DNA of 38,914 nucleotides from Acidimicrobiales bacterium. GTDB lineage: Bacteria; Actinomycetota; Acidimicrobiia; Acidimicrobiales; JAKAVM01. The position numbers were made by a program, and so were the translations under genes. Under the pieces are notes generated by a model that saw only the letters and a program-made list of their open reading frames with translations, did not search any database and was not told the origin of the DNA. Shown here piece by piece: positions 16,778 through 24,945 of the stretch. The DNA lies in assembly GCA_027452005.1 (NCBI GenBank), contig DAIDHF010000023.1, positions 1 to 38,914 of the forward strand, written 5' to 3'. Numbering within the stretch: the stretch's first letter is position 1; every line of letters begins with the position of its first letter.

Positions 16778-17419
16778 CTACCCGGCCGCTTGATTGCCTG
16801 AGGGCGCCAGACCCGGGGAAGTCTGGGCTAGTTGGAAGTAGTCCAACCGGGTAACCGGACCGGTGACCAACGTGCCGTTTGCGGTTGGGACCTCTGTGGA
16901 TTGCCCGTTGAGTTCGAAGGAGACCGAGCTGATCCCGGGGACCTGGGTCAGGCTATACACGATCTGTCCGATGGCCAGGATCTGATCTTGTCCGTTTATT
17001 GACGCGAAGTTTCCCGTCAGGTTCACCTGAAGATTGGAGTTGTCTTGCCGGACTACCTTTATGTTGGTTTCGGCGGGAAGGTCGGTCGTGATCCCCACAA
17101 AGGACTCCGCGTCCGTGGGACCGGCTAGAAGTTGCTCTATCTCCTCGACTAAGGTTACCCGTCCTGACACCGACCGGGAAATCGCCATCAGGTGCCCGGA
17201 GTCCACCATGTAAACCTGGAGGGACTCTCGGGATGAACTGATCAACGAGGTGGTTGGGGCAACTTCCTTCATGAGCCCAAAGGGAACCTTTGACTTGGCG
17301 ATTGCCTGAGGAGTGCCCTGGACCGTGACCCCACAACTCGCCGCCGAGACACCCGTGGCTAATACCACACACAGACTGGGCAAGATCCAGACCAGACGAA
17401 CGTTCGCGAGCCCGATCAC
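16778..17419 (-). CDS. GerMN-domain secreted protein, likely lipoprotein
   Basis: A 213-aa exported protein. The N-terminal signal (WILPSLCVVLATGVSAASC) has a loose lipobox ending at Cys29. The mature part contains a GerMN-like domain (about 65-185, including VTLVEEIEQLLAGPTDAES and LQVNLTGNFASINGQDQ). It is first in a three-gene run with the MtrA- and MtrB-like genes. In actinomycetes the GerMN lipoprotein LpqB sits next to mtrAB and modulates MtrB. LpqB is much longer and lies downstream, so this is a shorter analogue in a different position, not a clear orthologue. Confidence 0.82.
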   Translation of the reverse strand: MIGLANVRLVWILPSLCVVLATGVSAASCGVTVQGTPQAIAKSKVPFGLMKEVAPTTSLISSSRESLQVYMVDSGHLMAISRSVSGRVTLVEEIEQLLAGPTDAESFVGITTDLPAETNIKVVRQDNSNLQVNLTGNFASINGQDQILAIGQIVYSLTQVPGISSVSFELNGQSTEVPTANGTLVTGPVTRLDYFQLAQTSPGLAPSGNQAAG

Positions 17420-17555
17420 ACCTTTTAGGTTACCCCGAAAGACCGACCAAGACCAGCAGGCCCCGTGAGTGCCGTGCTGACAAAACTTGCACCCCAGTAA
17501 CGAGTTTTAGATCGGACTTCACAGTAACCGGGGGTAACCAGCTAATCTGCCTAGT

Positions 17556-19115
17556 GTGACTGACCATCCGATGAATAAACGAATAGACGAGCTCGCGGCC
17601 CGAAAGAGGGAGGCCCTGAATGCCGGTTCACCAAGGGCGGTGGAGCGACAGCACTCTAAGGGCAAGATGACTGCTAGGGAGAGGATCGAGTACCTCCTAG
17701 ATGATGGGTCCTTTCAAGAACTCGACATGCTCGCTCGTCACCGTGCATTTGGGACGGGACTTGATGACACCCGTCCGTACACCGACGGGGTAATTACCGG
17801 ATTCGGGACAGTTGACGGCAAAAAGGTCTGCGTGTTCTCCCAAGACTTCACCGTCTTCGGAGGGGCCCTCGGTGAGGTATTCGCCGAGAAGATCCACAAG
17901 ATCATGGACCTGGCCCTCTCAACCGGGGTTCCCATGATCGGCCTCAACGACGGTGCCGGGGCCCGAATCCAAGAGGGCGTTGTCTCGTTAGCCTCGTACG
18001 GGGGAATCTTCTACCGGAACGTGGTCTCGTCTGGGGTCATCCCCCAGATCAGCGTCATGCTGGGACCGTGTGCGGGTGGGGCCGTGTATTCGCCGGCCAT
18101 GACCGACTTTATTTTTATGGTCCGAGAGACCTCGCACATGTTTATCACCGGACCCGACGTGGTAAAGACGGTAACCGGTGAAGAGGTCACCCTGGAACAA
18201 CTCGGTGGTGCGTCCACCCATGCCACCAGGTCCGGGGTGTCGGCCTTTGTAGCCGCCGACGAGAAGTCCTGTCTGGATGATGTCAGGTATCTCCTCTCGT
18301 TCTTGCCCTCCAACAACCTAGAAGAACCCCCGATCGTGGAACCCGATGACGACCCCCGTCGCGAGTGCCCAGAACTAGTCCAACTCATGCCAGCCAGCTC
18401 AAATTTGCCCTATGACATGAAGGCGGTTGTAACGGCGATCTTGGACAGCGGAGAGTTCTTTGAGTACCACGCCAACTGGGCCATGAACTTGGTCTGCGGT
18501 TTTGGGCGACTAAATGGTCGGGTGGTCGGGGTGGTCGGGAATCAACCCCAGGTCTTAGCGGGCGTATTAGACATCGACTCCTCTGAGAAGGGGGCCAGGT
18601 TTGTGAGGACCTGTGACGCCTTCAACATTCCGATCTTGACCTTTGTCGACGTACCAGGCTTTATGCCCGGGACTGACCAGGAGTACGGAGGAATTATTCG
18701 ACACGGGGCCAAGTTGCTATACGCGTACTGTGAGGCCACCGTGCCCCGGATCCAGCTAATCACCAGGAAGGCCTACGGGGGAGCTTACGTGGTCATGGAC
18801 TCGAAATCAGTCGGTGCTGACCTGGCCTATGCATGGCCTTCTGCCGAGTTGGCCGTTATGGGACCTCAGGGGGCCGTTGAGATCATCCACCGCAGAGAAC
18901 TCTCGTCTGCCCCCGACCCGGTAGCTCGGCGGGCCGAACTCGTCGACGAGTATGTCGAGCGATTTGCTAACCCATACATAGCAGCCGAACGCGGATTTGT
19001 AGACGACGTGATCAACCCGGCCGATACTCGGAAGGTTCTAATATCTAGTCTCGAGATACTTACTACCAAGAGAGAAGAGTTACCCAGGCGCAAACACGGT
19101 AACATGCCCCTGTGA
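17556..19115 (+). CDS. pccB: Acyl-CoA (propionyl-CoA) carboxylase, carboxyltransferase beta subunit
   Basis: This subunit transfers CO2 from carboxybiotin to propionyl-CoA (or acetyl-CoA) to form methylmalonyl-CoA. It is 519 aa with two crotonase-fold halves. Family blocks seen include KMTARERIEYLLDDGSF, TDGVITGFGTVDGKKV, GPCAGGAVYSPA (oxyanion region), VDVPGFMPG and KAYGGAYVVM. The GTG start at 17556 lacks a Shine-Dalgarno, but TAATCT lies 7 nt upstream, pointing to leaderless initiation. A small coupled gene overlaps its stop. The biotin-carrying alpha subunit is not in the window. Propionyl- versus acetyl-CoA preference cannot be read reliably. Confidence 0.94.
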   Translation: MTDHPMNKRIDELAARKREALNAGSPRAVERQHSKGKMTARERIEYLLDDGSFQELDMLARHRAFGTGLDDTRPYTDGVITGFGTVDGKKVCVFSQDFTVFGGALGEVFAEKIHKIMDLALSTGVPMIGLNDGAGARIQEGVVSLASYGGIFYRNVVSSGVIPQISVMLGPCAGGAVYSPAMTDFIFMVRETSHMFITGPDVVKTVTGEEVTLEQLGGASTHATRSGVSAFVAADEKSCLDDVRYLLSFLPSNNLEEPPIVEPDDDPRRECPELVQLMPASSNLPYDMKAVVTAILDSGEFFEYHANWAMNLVCGFGRLNGRVVGVVGNQPQVLAGVLDIDSSEKGARFVRTCDAFNIPILTFVDVPGFMPGTDQEYGGIIRHGAKLLYAYCEATVPRIQLITRKAYGGAYVVMDSKSVGADLAYAWPSAELAVMGPQGAVEIIHRRELSSAPDPVARRAELVDEYVERFANPYIAAERGFVDDVINPADTRKVLISSLEILTTKREELPRRKHGNMPL

Positions 19116-19306
19116 GTACCAAGTACCCAGATGACCCGGTCGTCTTGGCGGCCATTGTTTGTGCTGTTGAGCAGTGCTGGCCACGACCGACAATTGGTAA
19201 CCAGTCAAGGTTTGCCCAGGCAAACTCTTGGAAGTTTTCCGGGAGATGGTGGCGGACTCCAGCCCAGGCCCGTCGTGAACGACCCTGGATAACCGCATCA
19301 GACTAG
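19112..19306 (+). CDS. Small acyl-CoA carboxylase-associated protein (epsilon-like)
   Basis: A 64-aa protein whose GTG start overlaps the pccB stop in a 4-bp GTGA junction, strong evidence of translational coupling. It has a short N-terminal helix (DPVVLAAIVCAVEQCWPRP) and a Trp/Arg-rich C-terminus (SWKFSGRWWR, ERPWIT). Small subunits with a helix and a W-x-x-x-G-R type tail commonly accompany carboxyltransferase subunits, for example the epsilon subunits of actinobacterial acyl-CoA carboxylases. Similarity here is by pattern only; assignment as a holoenzyme stabilising subunit is inferred from size and coupling. Confidence 0.7.
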   Translation: MSTKYPDDPVVLAAIVCAVEQCWPRPTIGNQSRFAQANSWKFSGRWWRTPAQARRERPWITASD

Positions 19307-19328
19307 TTCGTGGTCGAGTCAACCTAAC

Positions 19329-20447
19329 ATGATCGACACACCCGAGATCTTGTCGGTTGGTGACGACGAGATCGTGTTAGGGTACCCGGCAATCTTGGGA
19401 CCCCTAGAAGTTGAGCCGGCCATCGGCGAACACGCCTCTACTCAAGTCTCGGGACCTCCTGAGATTATTGAGCCCGCTAGAGTCATGAGACACTCGGGAC
19501 TTACGCCAGACACGACCTATAACTTTGATGGGGTCACCCTCCGCACCTTGGCGAGACCCGAGGGGGAGTTACTGGTTACCCTGGCCACGGTTACCGATCT
19601 ACATTTTGGGGAGACCGTGACCGGAATACTGGGATCGGTAAATACGAGTCCCCGTTTTCACCGAGGCGAGGGGGCCCTGTCCCACCCGGTCCTCATGAAC
19701 TCAATGGCCGTCAAGTCGATCGCAGATCACGAGACCCGCATTGGCAGGGAGTTCGACTTTATAGTCGCCAAGGGGGACCTGACTAATCGGGGATCACGAG
19801 AAGAGTTCGATCAGTTCACCGGGCACTACGTGAGTCGCTTTGGCAGTCGCCTCGGCTATATTCGGGGAAACCACGACGCCAAGGCGGCCTCGGTTGTCCC
19901 GGGAATTTCCGTCGACTCTCTAGAGCTTCCCGGGGTTACCCTGTGTCTGGTTGACACCACCATTACTGACGTGGACTCAGGTCAAGTCAGTCCCCGTCAG
20001 GTCTCCCAGATTCAAGAGGTTGTCCGCGACAGAGATCACCTGGTCTTTATCTTCGGACACCACCACCCGTTTTCACCTGATTCAACCCGGGTGGATCCAA
20101 ACTACTTTGGCCTAGACCCCGATTCGTCGCGCCGGTTAGTCGACCTGATCCAGGACAATCGGAACGTCGTGGGATATTTTTGTGGGCACACTCACCGAAA
20201 CCGGGTGAGATACTTTTCTGCTACCGGACCTGTCCCCTACGTTGAGACGGCCTGTGTAAAAGACTTTCCGGGGTCTTGGACTGAGTACAGGATCTTTGAA
20301 GGTGGAACTTTACAGATATCCAGGAGAATTGGCGATCCCGAAGCTCTGGCCTGGTCTGAAGCAAACCGGATGATATACGCGGGACTTTATCCCGGGTACG
20401 CACTGGGTCAACCCACTGATCGATCTATAAATATTGACTACCGATAG
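19329..20447 (+). CDS. Calcineurin-like metallophosphoesterase
   Basis: A dinuclear-metal phosphoesterase of 372 aa. All five signature blocks are present in order: D90-L-H92, GD150, GNH182D, a GHHH block (about 243-246), and the GHTH block ending at His289. The N-terminal 80 residues form a beta-rich extension resembling an Fn3-like module before the catalytic domain (about 82-330). The arrangement resembles CpdA-type cyclic nucleotide phosphodiesterases, but the substrate cannot be read. The start is ATG 19329. It follows the carboxylase pair on the same strand by 22 bp and is convergent with the next gene. No signal peptide is seen, so it is probably cytoplasmic. Confidence 0.9.
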   Translation: MIDTPEILSVGDDEIVLGYPAILGPLEVEPAIGEHASTQVSGPPEIIEPARVMRHSGLTPDTTYNFDGVTLRTLARPEGELLVTLATVTDLHFGETVTGILGSVNTSPRFHRGEGALSHPVLMNSMAVKSIADHETRIGREFDFIVAKGDLTNRGSREEFDQFTGHYVSRFGSRLGYIRGNHDAKAASVVPGISVDSLELPGVTLCLVDTTITDVDSGQVSPRQVSQIQEVVRDRDHLVFIFGHHHPFSPDSTRVDPNYFGLDPDSSRRLVDLIQDNRNVVGYFCGHTHRNRVRYFSATGPVPYVETACVKDFPGSWTEYRIFEGGTLQISRRIGDPEALAWSEANRMIYAGLYPGYALGQPTDRSINIDYR

Positions 20448-20465
20448 ATAGTCTCAGGTCAGCAA

Positions 20466-21236
20466 CTACGAGTCTTGACTGTTGGTAGTTGTGTCAGCAA
20501 TCTGGTCTAGGTTCTTGGCAACTTCAACCCGAGACATGCTCGACCCTTCGTCAGTAGCACATGCCCGACCAAGGGCAATCCAGGCCTGAGATAACACGTC
20601 TTGACTCGTGAGTCCGTGGTTGGGGTAACACGAAACTCCAGCCGCCATTCTCCGGATTCCAAAGTCCTGATTGGCACAGGCCGAGATTAGGCGTTCCACG
20701 GCCAACTCCCCGCCACGCTCATCGGTGTCCTCTAAGATCAGGGCAAAGGATGTCGCGCCCACCCGGCAGGCGATGTCAGATCCCCTCAGGGTGAGTCGGG
20801 CAACCCCGGCGAAGGCCACGATCATCTGGTGCAGCCTGTCCTCGCCAATGTTAGTCTCGGGGAAGATCTCAACCTCGACTACCGTGATTGGCCACAGTCG
20901 CCGCCTGGCCGCATTGAGTCGGGAATCTAGGGCGAGTTCAAAGAAGCTCTGATCGGGAAGCCCCGACTCGGTGTCGACCATACGCTGAAGGGACGACCCT
21001 TCCCCGTCGGCGGTTTCTAGTTGAAGCTCCCGGAGGGCCGAGATTGCGGCCGCGCCAGCTGCCGCGGTTTCAGCGTGTTGAACCTTGCGATCCAGCTGGA
21101 CCAAGGGGACGATGCAAAGAAACCCGGCAACCCCGGCTATTAGACCGAGTACTCCCATAGAAGTCACCATGGACGCAATTCCGCATCCCAGCCCGACTAG
21201 CCCCAGTACAGCCCCTAATAACGCGCGACCCTTCAC
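20466..21236 (-). CDS. Membrane protein with a degenerate GGDEF domain
   Basis: A 256-aa protein with two N-terminal hydrophobic segments (about 5-24 and 27-47), a short coiled linker, and a GGDEF-fold domain (about 85-235) recognisable from DTESGLPDQSFFELALDSRL and the late block AAGVSCYPNHG. Where active diguanylate cyclases have GGDEF, this protein has GATSF (160-164), and the flanking RYGG becomes RVGA. The catalytic and metal residues are therefore lost and cyclase activity is very unlikely. It may bind a nucleotide or serve as a structural sensor. The start is GTG at 21236 with a TAATAT box 5 nt upstream. It lies 89 bp downstream of ecm on the same strand. Confidence 0.82.
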   Translation of the reverse strand: MKGRALLGAVLGLVGLGCGIASMVTSMGVLGLIAGVAGFLCIVPLVQLDRKVQHAETAAAGAAAISALRELQLETADGEGSSLQRMVDTESGLPDQSFFELALDSRLNAARRRLWPITVVEVEIFPETNIGEDRLHQMIVAFAGVARLTLRGSDIACRVGATSFALILEDTDERGGELAVERLISACANQDFGIRRMAAGVSCYPNHGLTSQDVLSQAWIALGRACATDEGSSMSRVEVAKNLDQIADTTTNSQDS

Positions 21237-21325
21237 GAATAATATTATCGGATCGTACGCGTCGAAAGTTTAGTAGAAATCTAAAATGCCTGACCTGGAA
21301 GTAGCTCTGGACGTGGCCGGTGTGT

Positions 21326-23323
21326 CTAGGTGGCCGAACTGGCCCGTCGAGCCTCTACCAAACTGAGCATGTCCTCTAAGATCTGGTCGATCTCAAAGTC
21401 CTTGGGCGTATAAACACTCTCAACTCCTCGCGCCTTCAAAATTACCTGGTCTTCCTTCGGGATTATTCCCCCCACGACCACGGGAGCGCTTATTCCGACC
21501 CGACGTACTCTTTCAATAACCTCTGGGACGAGTTCTAGGTGGCTTCCAGAAAGGATTGACAGTCCGATCAGGTCAGGGTCCTCTTCTGCGGCCGCACTCG
21601 CAATCTGGTCTGGGGTGAGCCGGATGCCTTGATAGATGACCTCAAAGCCAGCATCCCGAGCGGCAACCGCGATCTGCTCGGCCCCATTTGAGTGGCCGTC
21701 CAGTCCTGGCTTGGCCAACAGCAGCCTGGGTGGTCCACCTGGGAGACCCCTGGCCTTTGCACCTAGGGAACCCGACGACCTTGGCCGGAGACCCTGGGCA
21801 GCAATTCCAGTCGGACCACGATACTCTCCAAATAGCTCTCTGAGCGCCCCAGCCCACTCCCCGGTGGTCCCTCCCGCCTTGGCCAATTCAAGGGTTGGAA
21901 CCATGAGATTCTCCCTCGTCTGGGCAACCTCTTTGAGTTCCTCTAGACACCGGCGAACCTGGGAGTCGTCTCGGTTTGCTCTCCAAGAGATCAGGTCTTT
22001 GACAATCTGGTTTTCAACCTCTGGGTCCACCTTCAAGATAACCTGGTCGCCATCTTTGGAGTCGTGGTCACCGAGGAGTCGAGACGGGGCCGACTCACTA
22101 AAACAGTTCACCCCGATCACCTTGAGGTCACCTGACTCAATCCTTCTGACCCGTTCGGTCTGACTTGTCACGAGTCTCGACTTTAGTTCTTCAATTGCTT
22201 GGAAGGCTCCACCTAGGTCGAGTATCTCGTCGAGTTCAACCTTGGCCTGTTCGGCCAACTCGTCGGTCTTGGCCTCGATGACCTTAGACCCGTCGAATAT
22301 GTCCTCGTACTCTAGGAGGTCGCTTTCATAGGCCAGGACCTGTTGAATCCGAAGTGACCACTGTTGGTCCCACGGCCGCGGAAGGCCCAGGGCCTCGTTC
22401 CAGGTGGGAAGCTGGATAGCCCGAGCCCGGGCACCCTTAGACAAGGTAACCCCGAGGGCTTCTAGGACAATTCTCTGGACGTTATTTTCAGGCTGGGCCT
22501 CGGTGAGGCCGAGAGAGTTGACCTGTACCCCGTAGCGGAATCGACGTAATTTCTCATCGGTTACCTGATAGCGGTCCTTGCAGATCACGTCCCAGAGTCT
22601 CGTAAATGCCCGCATCTTACAGGTCTCTTCAATAAATCGGATACCTGAATTCACAAAGAACGAGATTCGACCGACCACTTGGGGGAAATCCTCGGGGCTA
22701 ACCTTTCCCGAGTCTCGAACGGCATCTAACACGCCGACCGCCGTGGCAAGAGCAAACGCGATCTCCTGGACCGGGGTGGCCCCGGCCTCTTGGAGGTGGT
22801 AGCTACACACGTTGATCGGGTTCCACTTGGGCACGTTCTTGAGGGCGAACGTGATCATGTCTACCGTTAGCCTCAGGCTGTCTTTGGGCGGAAATATGTA
22901 TGTGCCACGCGAGAGGTACTCTTTGATGATGTCATTCTGGGTGGTCCCAGAGAGCAGTCGTGAATCCACCCCACAGGCCTGGGCCTGGGCGACGTAAAGT
23001 CCAAACAGCCAGGCCGCCGTGGCGTTGATGGTCATGGACGTGTTCATCTTCTCCATCGGGATCTGATCCATTAGTTCTGCCATGTGGCCCAGGTGAGCGA
23101 CCGGGACTCCGACCTTCCCAACCTCCCCGGCCGCCTCGGGAGCATCGGGGTCATATCCAATCTGGGTTGGCAGGTCAAAAGCGATCGACAGCCCCGTCTG
23201 TCCCTTGGCCAAATTTGACCGGTACAGTTCGTTAGAGGCCTTGGGGGTCGAATGACCCGAGTATGTCCGCATAACCCAGGGTGAATCTGGCACCTCTATA
23301 GTTTGGCCCAACCGACCTATCAA
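21326..23323 (-). CDS. ecm: Ethylmalonyl-CoA mutase (B12-dependent)
   Basis: The enzyme isomerises (2R)-ethylmalonyl-CoA to methylsuccinyl-CoA with adenosylcobalamin. It is 665 aa. The N-terminal TIM barrel shows the blocks SPWVMRTYSGHST, NLAKGQTGLSIAFDLPTQ, MNTSMTINATAAWLFGLY and PINVCSYHLQEAGATP. The C-terminal cobalamin domain (about 530-665) has the DxHxxG ligand motif with His544 (GLDGHSNG). The barrel reads closer to ethylmalonyl-CoA mutases (MeaA/Ecm) than to methylmalonyl-CoA mutase large subunits, and ccr and epimerase nearby support this. The TTG at 23323 is uncertain; GTG at codon 11 is an alternative. Its start is head-to-head with an M28 peptidase gene. Confidence 0.92.
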   Translation of the reverse strand: MIGRLGQTIEVPDSPWVMRTYSGHSTPKASNELYRSNLAKGQTGLSIAFDLPTQIGYDPDAPEAAGEVGKVGVPVAHLGHMAELMDQIPMEKMNTSMTINATAAWLFGLYVAQAQACGVDSRLLSGTTQNDIIKEYLSRGTYIFPPKDSLRLTVDMITFALKNVPKWNPINVCSYHLQEAGATPVQEIAFALATAVGVLDAVRDSGKVSPEDFPQVVGRISFFVNSGIRFIEETCKMRAFTRLWDVICKDRYQVTDEKLRRFRYGVQVNSLGLTEAQPENNVQRIVLEALGVTLSKGARARAIQLPTWNEALGLPRPWDQQWSLRIQQVLAYESDLLEYEDIFDGSKVIEAKTDELAEQAKVELDEILDLGGAFQAIEELKSRLVTSQTERVRRIESGDLKVIGVNCFSESAPSRLLGDHDSKDGDQVILKVDPEVENQIVKDLISWRANRDDSQVRRCLEELKEVAQTRENLMVPTLELAKAGGTTGEWAGALRELFGEYRGPTGIAAQGLRPRSSGSLGAKARGLPGGPPRLLLAKPGLDGHSNGAEQIAVAARDAGFEVIYQGIRLTPDQIASAAAEEDPDLIGLSILSGSHLELVPEVIERVRRVGISAPVVVGGIIPKEDQVILKARGVESVYTPKDFEIDQILEDMLSLVEARRASSAT

Positions 23324-23446
23324 TATCTAGTTCAAGTACCCGGTCGCCTCTCGGGACTACGACCAGATCCTCCCGATGTCTCGATAGTTGTGCAGTATCG
23401 ACCCCGGTTTGAGAATCTATCGGCCAAGTCCACTAACATCGCTTGG

Positions 23447-24634
23447 ATGGACGCAAGAGCTGAGCTAGAACACGTAATCAGGCACCTGGCAGAGATAGAC
23501 AACCGGGGTTCGGCCACACCAGGTGAGCACGAGGCGGCTCTCTGGCTTAGTGACCGCTTTGAGGAGCACGGGTGTAAGGTGTCGGTCGACAGCGCCCCGG
23601 CCCACGGTACCTACTGGTGGCCAATGGGGATCAGTGCCGGGATTGGACTTGTGGGTGCCCTTTTCGGGCTTGCCCGAAAGAGAATTATCGGGTTTCTCCT
23701 CGGATGTATCTCGGTGGGTTCCCTGATCGATGATGTGGCCTCAGGACCACGGGTCCTGCGTCGGTACCTCCTCCCAAAGAGAACCTGTTGGAACACCGTG
23801 GCCACAACCGGGGACCTCACCGCAGAGACCACCGTAGTGATAATTGCCCACCACGACGCCCCACACACGGGAAAGATCTTCGACCAGAGCGCTCAAAAGT
23901 GGTTCGCGGGTCGCTTCCCCGGGGTCCTGGCCAAGATAAAAACTGCCCCCCCACTTTACTGGCCGGTCATCGCTGGCCCGATACTCGTGGCCCTCGGAAA
24001 CCTGACCGGGAGCAAAAAGCTGATCAGGCTCGGAGCAGTTGCCTCGGGAGTTTCTGGCGCCGTTTTCCTAGACGTTGGAATGAGTCCGGTTAACCAGGGG
24101 GCAAATGACAACCTGTCAGGGGTTGCCGGTCTCGTCTGGGTGGCCCGGGCTCTCAACGAGAACCCGGTCCAGGGCGTCAAGGTTATACTTGCCTCGTGCG
24201 GGTCTGAAGAGTCCTTCCAAGAGGGAATAGCGGCCTTTATGGCCAAGTACTCGAGCGACTTACCAACCCGGTCTACGTACTTTGTGAACTTAGAGACGGT
24301 TGGGTCACCTCAACTACTCCTCCTAGAAGGTGAGGGGCCCATCGTGATGCGAGACTATGAGAAGGGGTTCAAAGACTTTGTCGAGGGCGTAGCAAGGTCA
24401 AAGGGCATCTCCCTCACCAGGGGCAACAGGGCCAGGACCACCACTGACAGTCTTATCACCTCTCGGCGGGGCTACCCAACGGCAACCTTCACTTCGGTAA
24501 ACTCCTGGAAGGCCCTGTCCAACTATCACATGCTTAGCGATACCCCCGACAATTTGTCATGGGACACGGTATTTGATGCGGCCCTACTGGCAGAGCAGAT
24601 TGTCCGCTCGCTCGCAGATTACGCAGGATTATGA
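23447..24634 (+). CDS. M28-family zinc peptidase, membrane-associated
   Basis: A co-catalytic zinc aminopeptidase-like protein of about 395 aa. Zinc and catalytic blocks are present in order: AHHDAPHTG, NDNLSGVAGL, the CGSEES glutamate pair, and YHMLSDTPDNL. Two hydrophobic segments lie between the N-terminal helices and the catalytic domain (about 58-95), with another pair inserted at about 165-205, so it is probably membrane-embedded. The frame is open to 23303 but would overlap ecm; ATG 23447 fits the family N-terminus (MDARAELEHVIRHLAEI). It lacks a Shine-Dalgarno and has TAACAT 7 nt upstream, consistent with leaderless translation. Substrate unknown. Confidence 0.88.
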   Translation: MDARAELEHVIRHLAEIDNRGSATPGEHEAALWLSDRFEEHGCKVSVDSAPAHGTYWWPMGISAGIGLVGALFGLARKRIIGFLLGCISVGSLIDDVASGPRVLRRYLLPKRTCWNTVATTGDLTAETTVVIIAHHDAPHTGKIFDQSAQKWFAGRFPGVLAKIKTAPPLYWPVIAGPILVALGNLTGSKKLIRLGAVASGVSGAVFLDVGMSPVNQGANDNLSGVAGLVWVARALNENPVQGVKVILASCGSEESFQEGIAAFMAKYSSDLPTRSTYFVNLETVGSPQLLLLEGEGPIVMRDYEKGFKDFVEGVARSKGISLTRGNRARTTTDSLITSRRGYPTATFTSVNSWKALSNYHMLSDTPDNLSWDTVFDAALLAEQIVRSLADYAGL

Positions 24635-24715
24635 GAACCTGTTTCTTTGAAGTGGGCCGGAGCCCCTGAGATCTTGTTGTACTGACCGGTTATGAAATAG
24701 TCTATATACCTCATC

Positions 24716-24789
24716 GGGCGTTTAGCTCAGTTGGCTAGAGCAGCTGGCTTACAACCAGCAGGTCGTGGGTTCGAGTCCCTCAGCGCCCA
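24716..24789 (+). tRNA. tRNA-Val(TAC)
   Basis: A 74-nt class I tRNA: acceptor stem GGGCGTT/AGCGCCC, D-arm with AGCTCAGTTGGCTAGAGC, anticodon loop CTTACAA (anticodon TAC, valine), T-arm GTGGGTTCGAGTCCCTC. CCA is not encoded. Its 3' end marks the exact boundary between core chromosome and the accessory segment to the right. Confidence 0.96.
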
Positions 24790-24945
24790 CGAAAATTTTT
24801 GGGCCCCGAAGTTGTGGGCACTTGTCACCCCTATTGGATCACCGCGACGGGGTATTTAGCCCTAGCTGAGATTGTTGCTGACATGCGTCGATTCCTTCGT
24901 TCCTAAACGGTCATCGACACGGTCGGACCGATCCCAAGACTGTTG
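24790..24945. other. Non-coding gap between tRNA-Val and IS remnant
   Basis: About 155 bp with no supportable gene. A short frame (AEIVADMRRFLRS then stop, about 24867-24905) could be a residue of another decayed element, but I cannot identify it. Confidence 0.4.

Noticed and set aside
20463-20495. Hairpin (CAACTAC/GTAGTTG) at the convergent junction as a terminator
   Set aside because: The loop is about 16 nt and there is no T run. It mostly lies within the degenerate GGDEF coding sequence.
23303-23446. Longer start of the M28 peptidase at 23303
   Set aside because: It would overlap the ecm start region, and the added residues do not resemble the family. ATG 23447 begins the expected helix.
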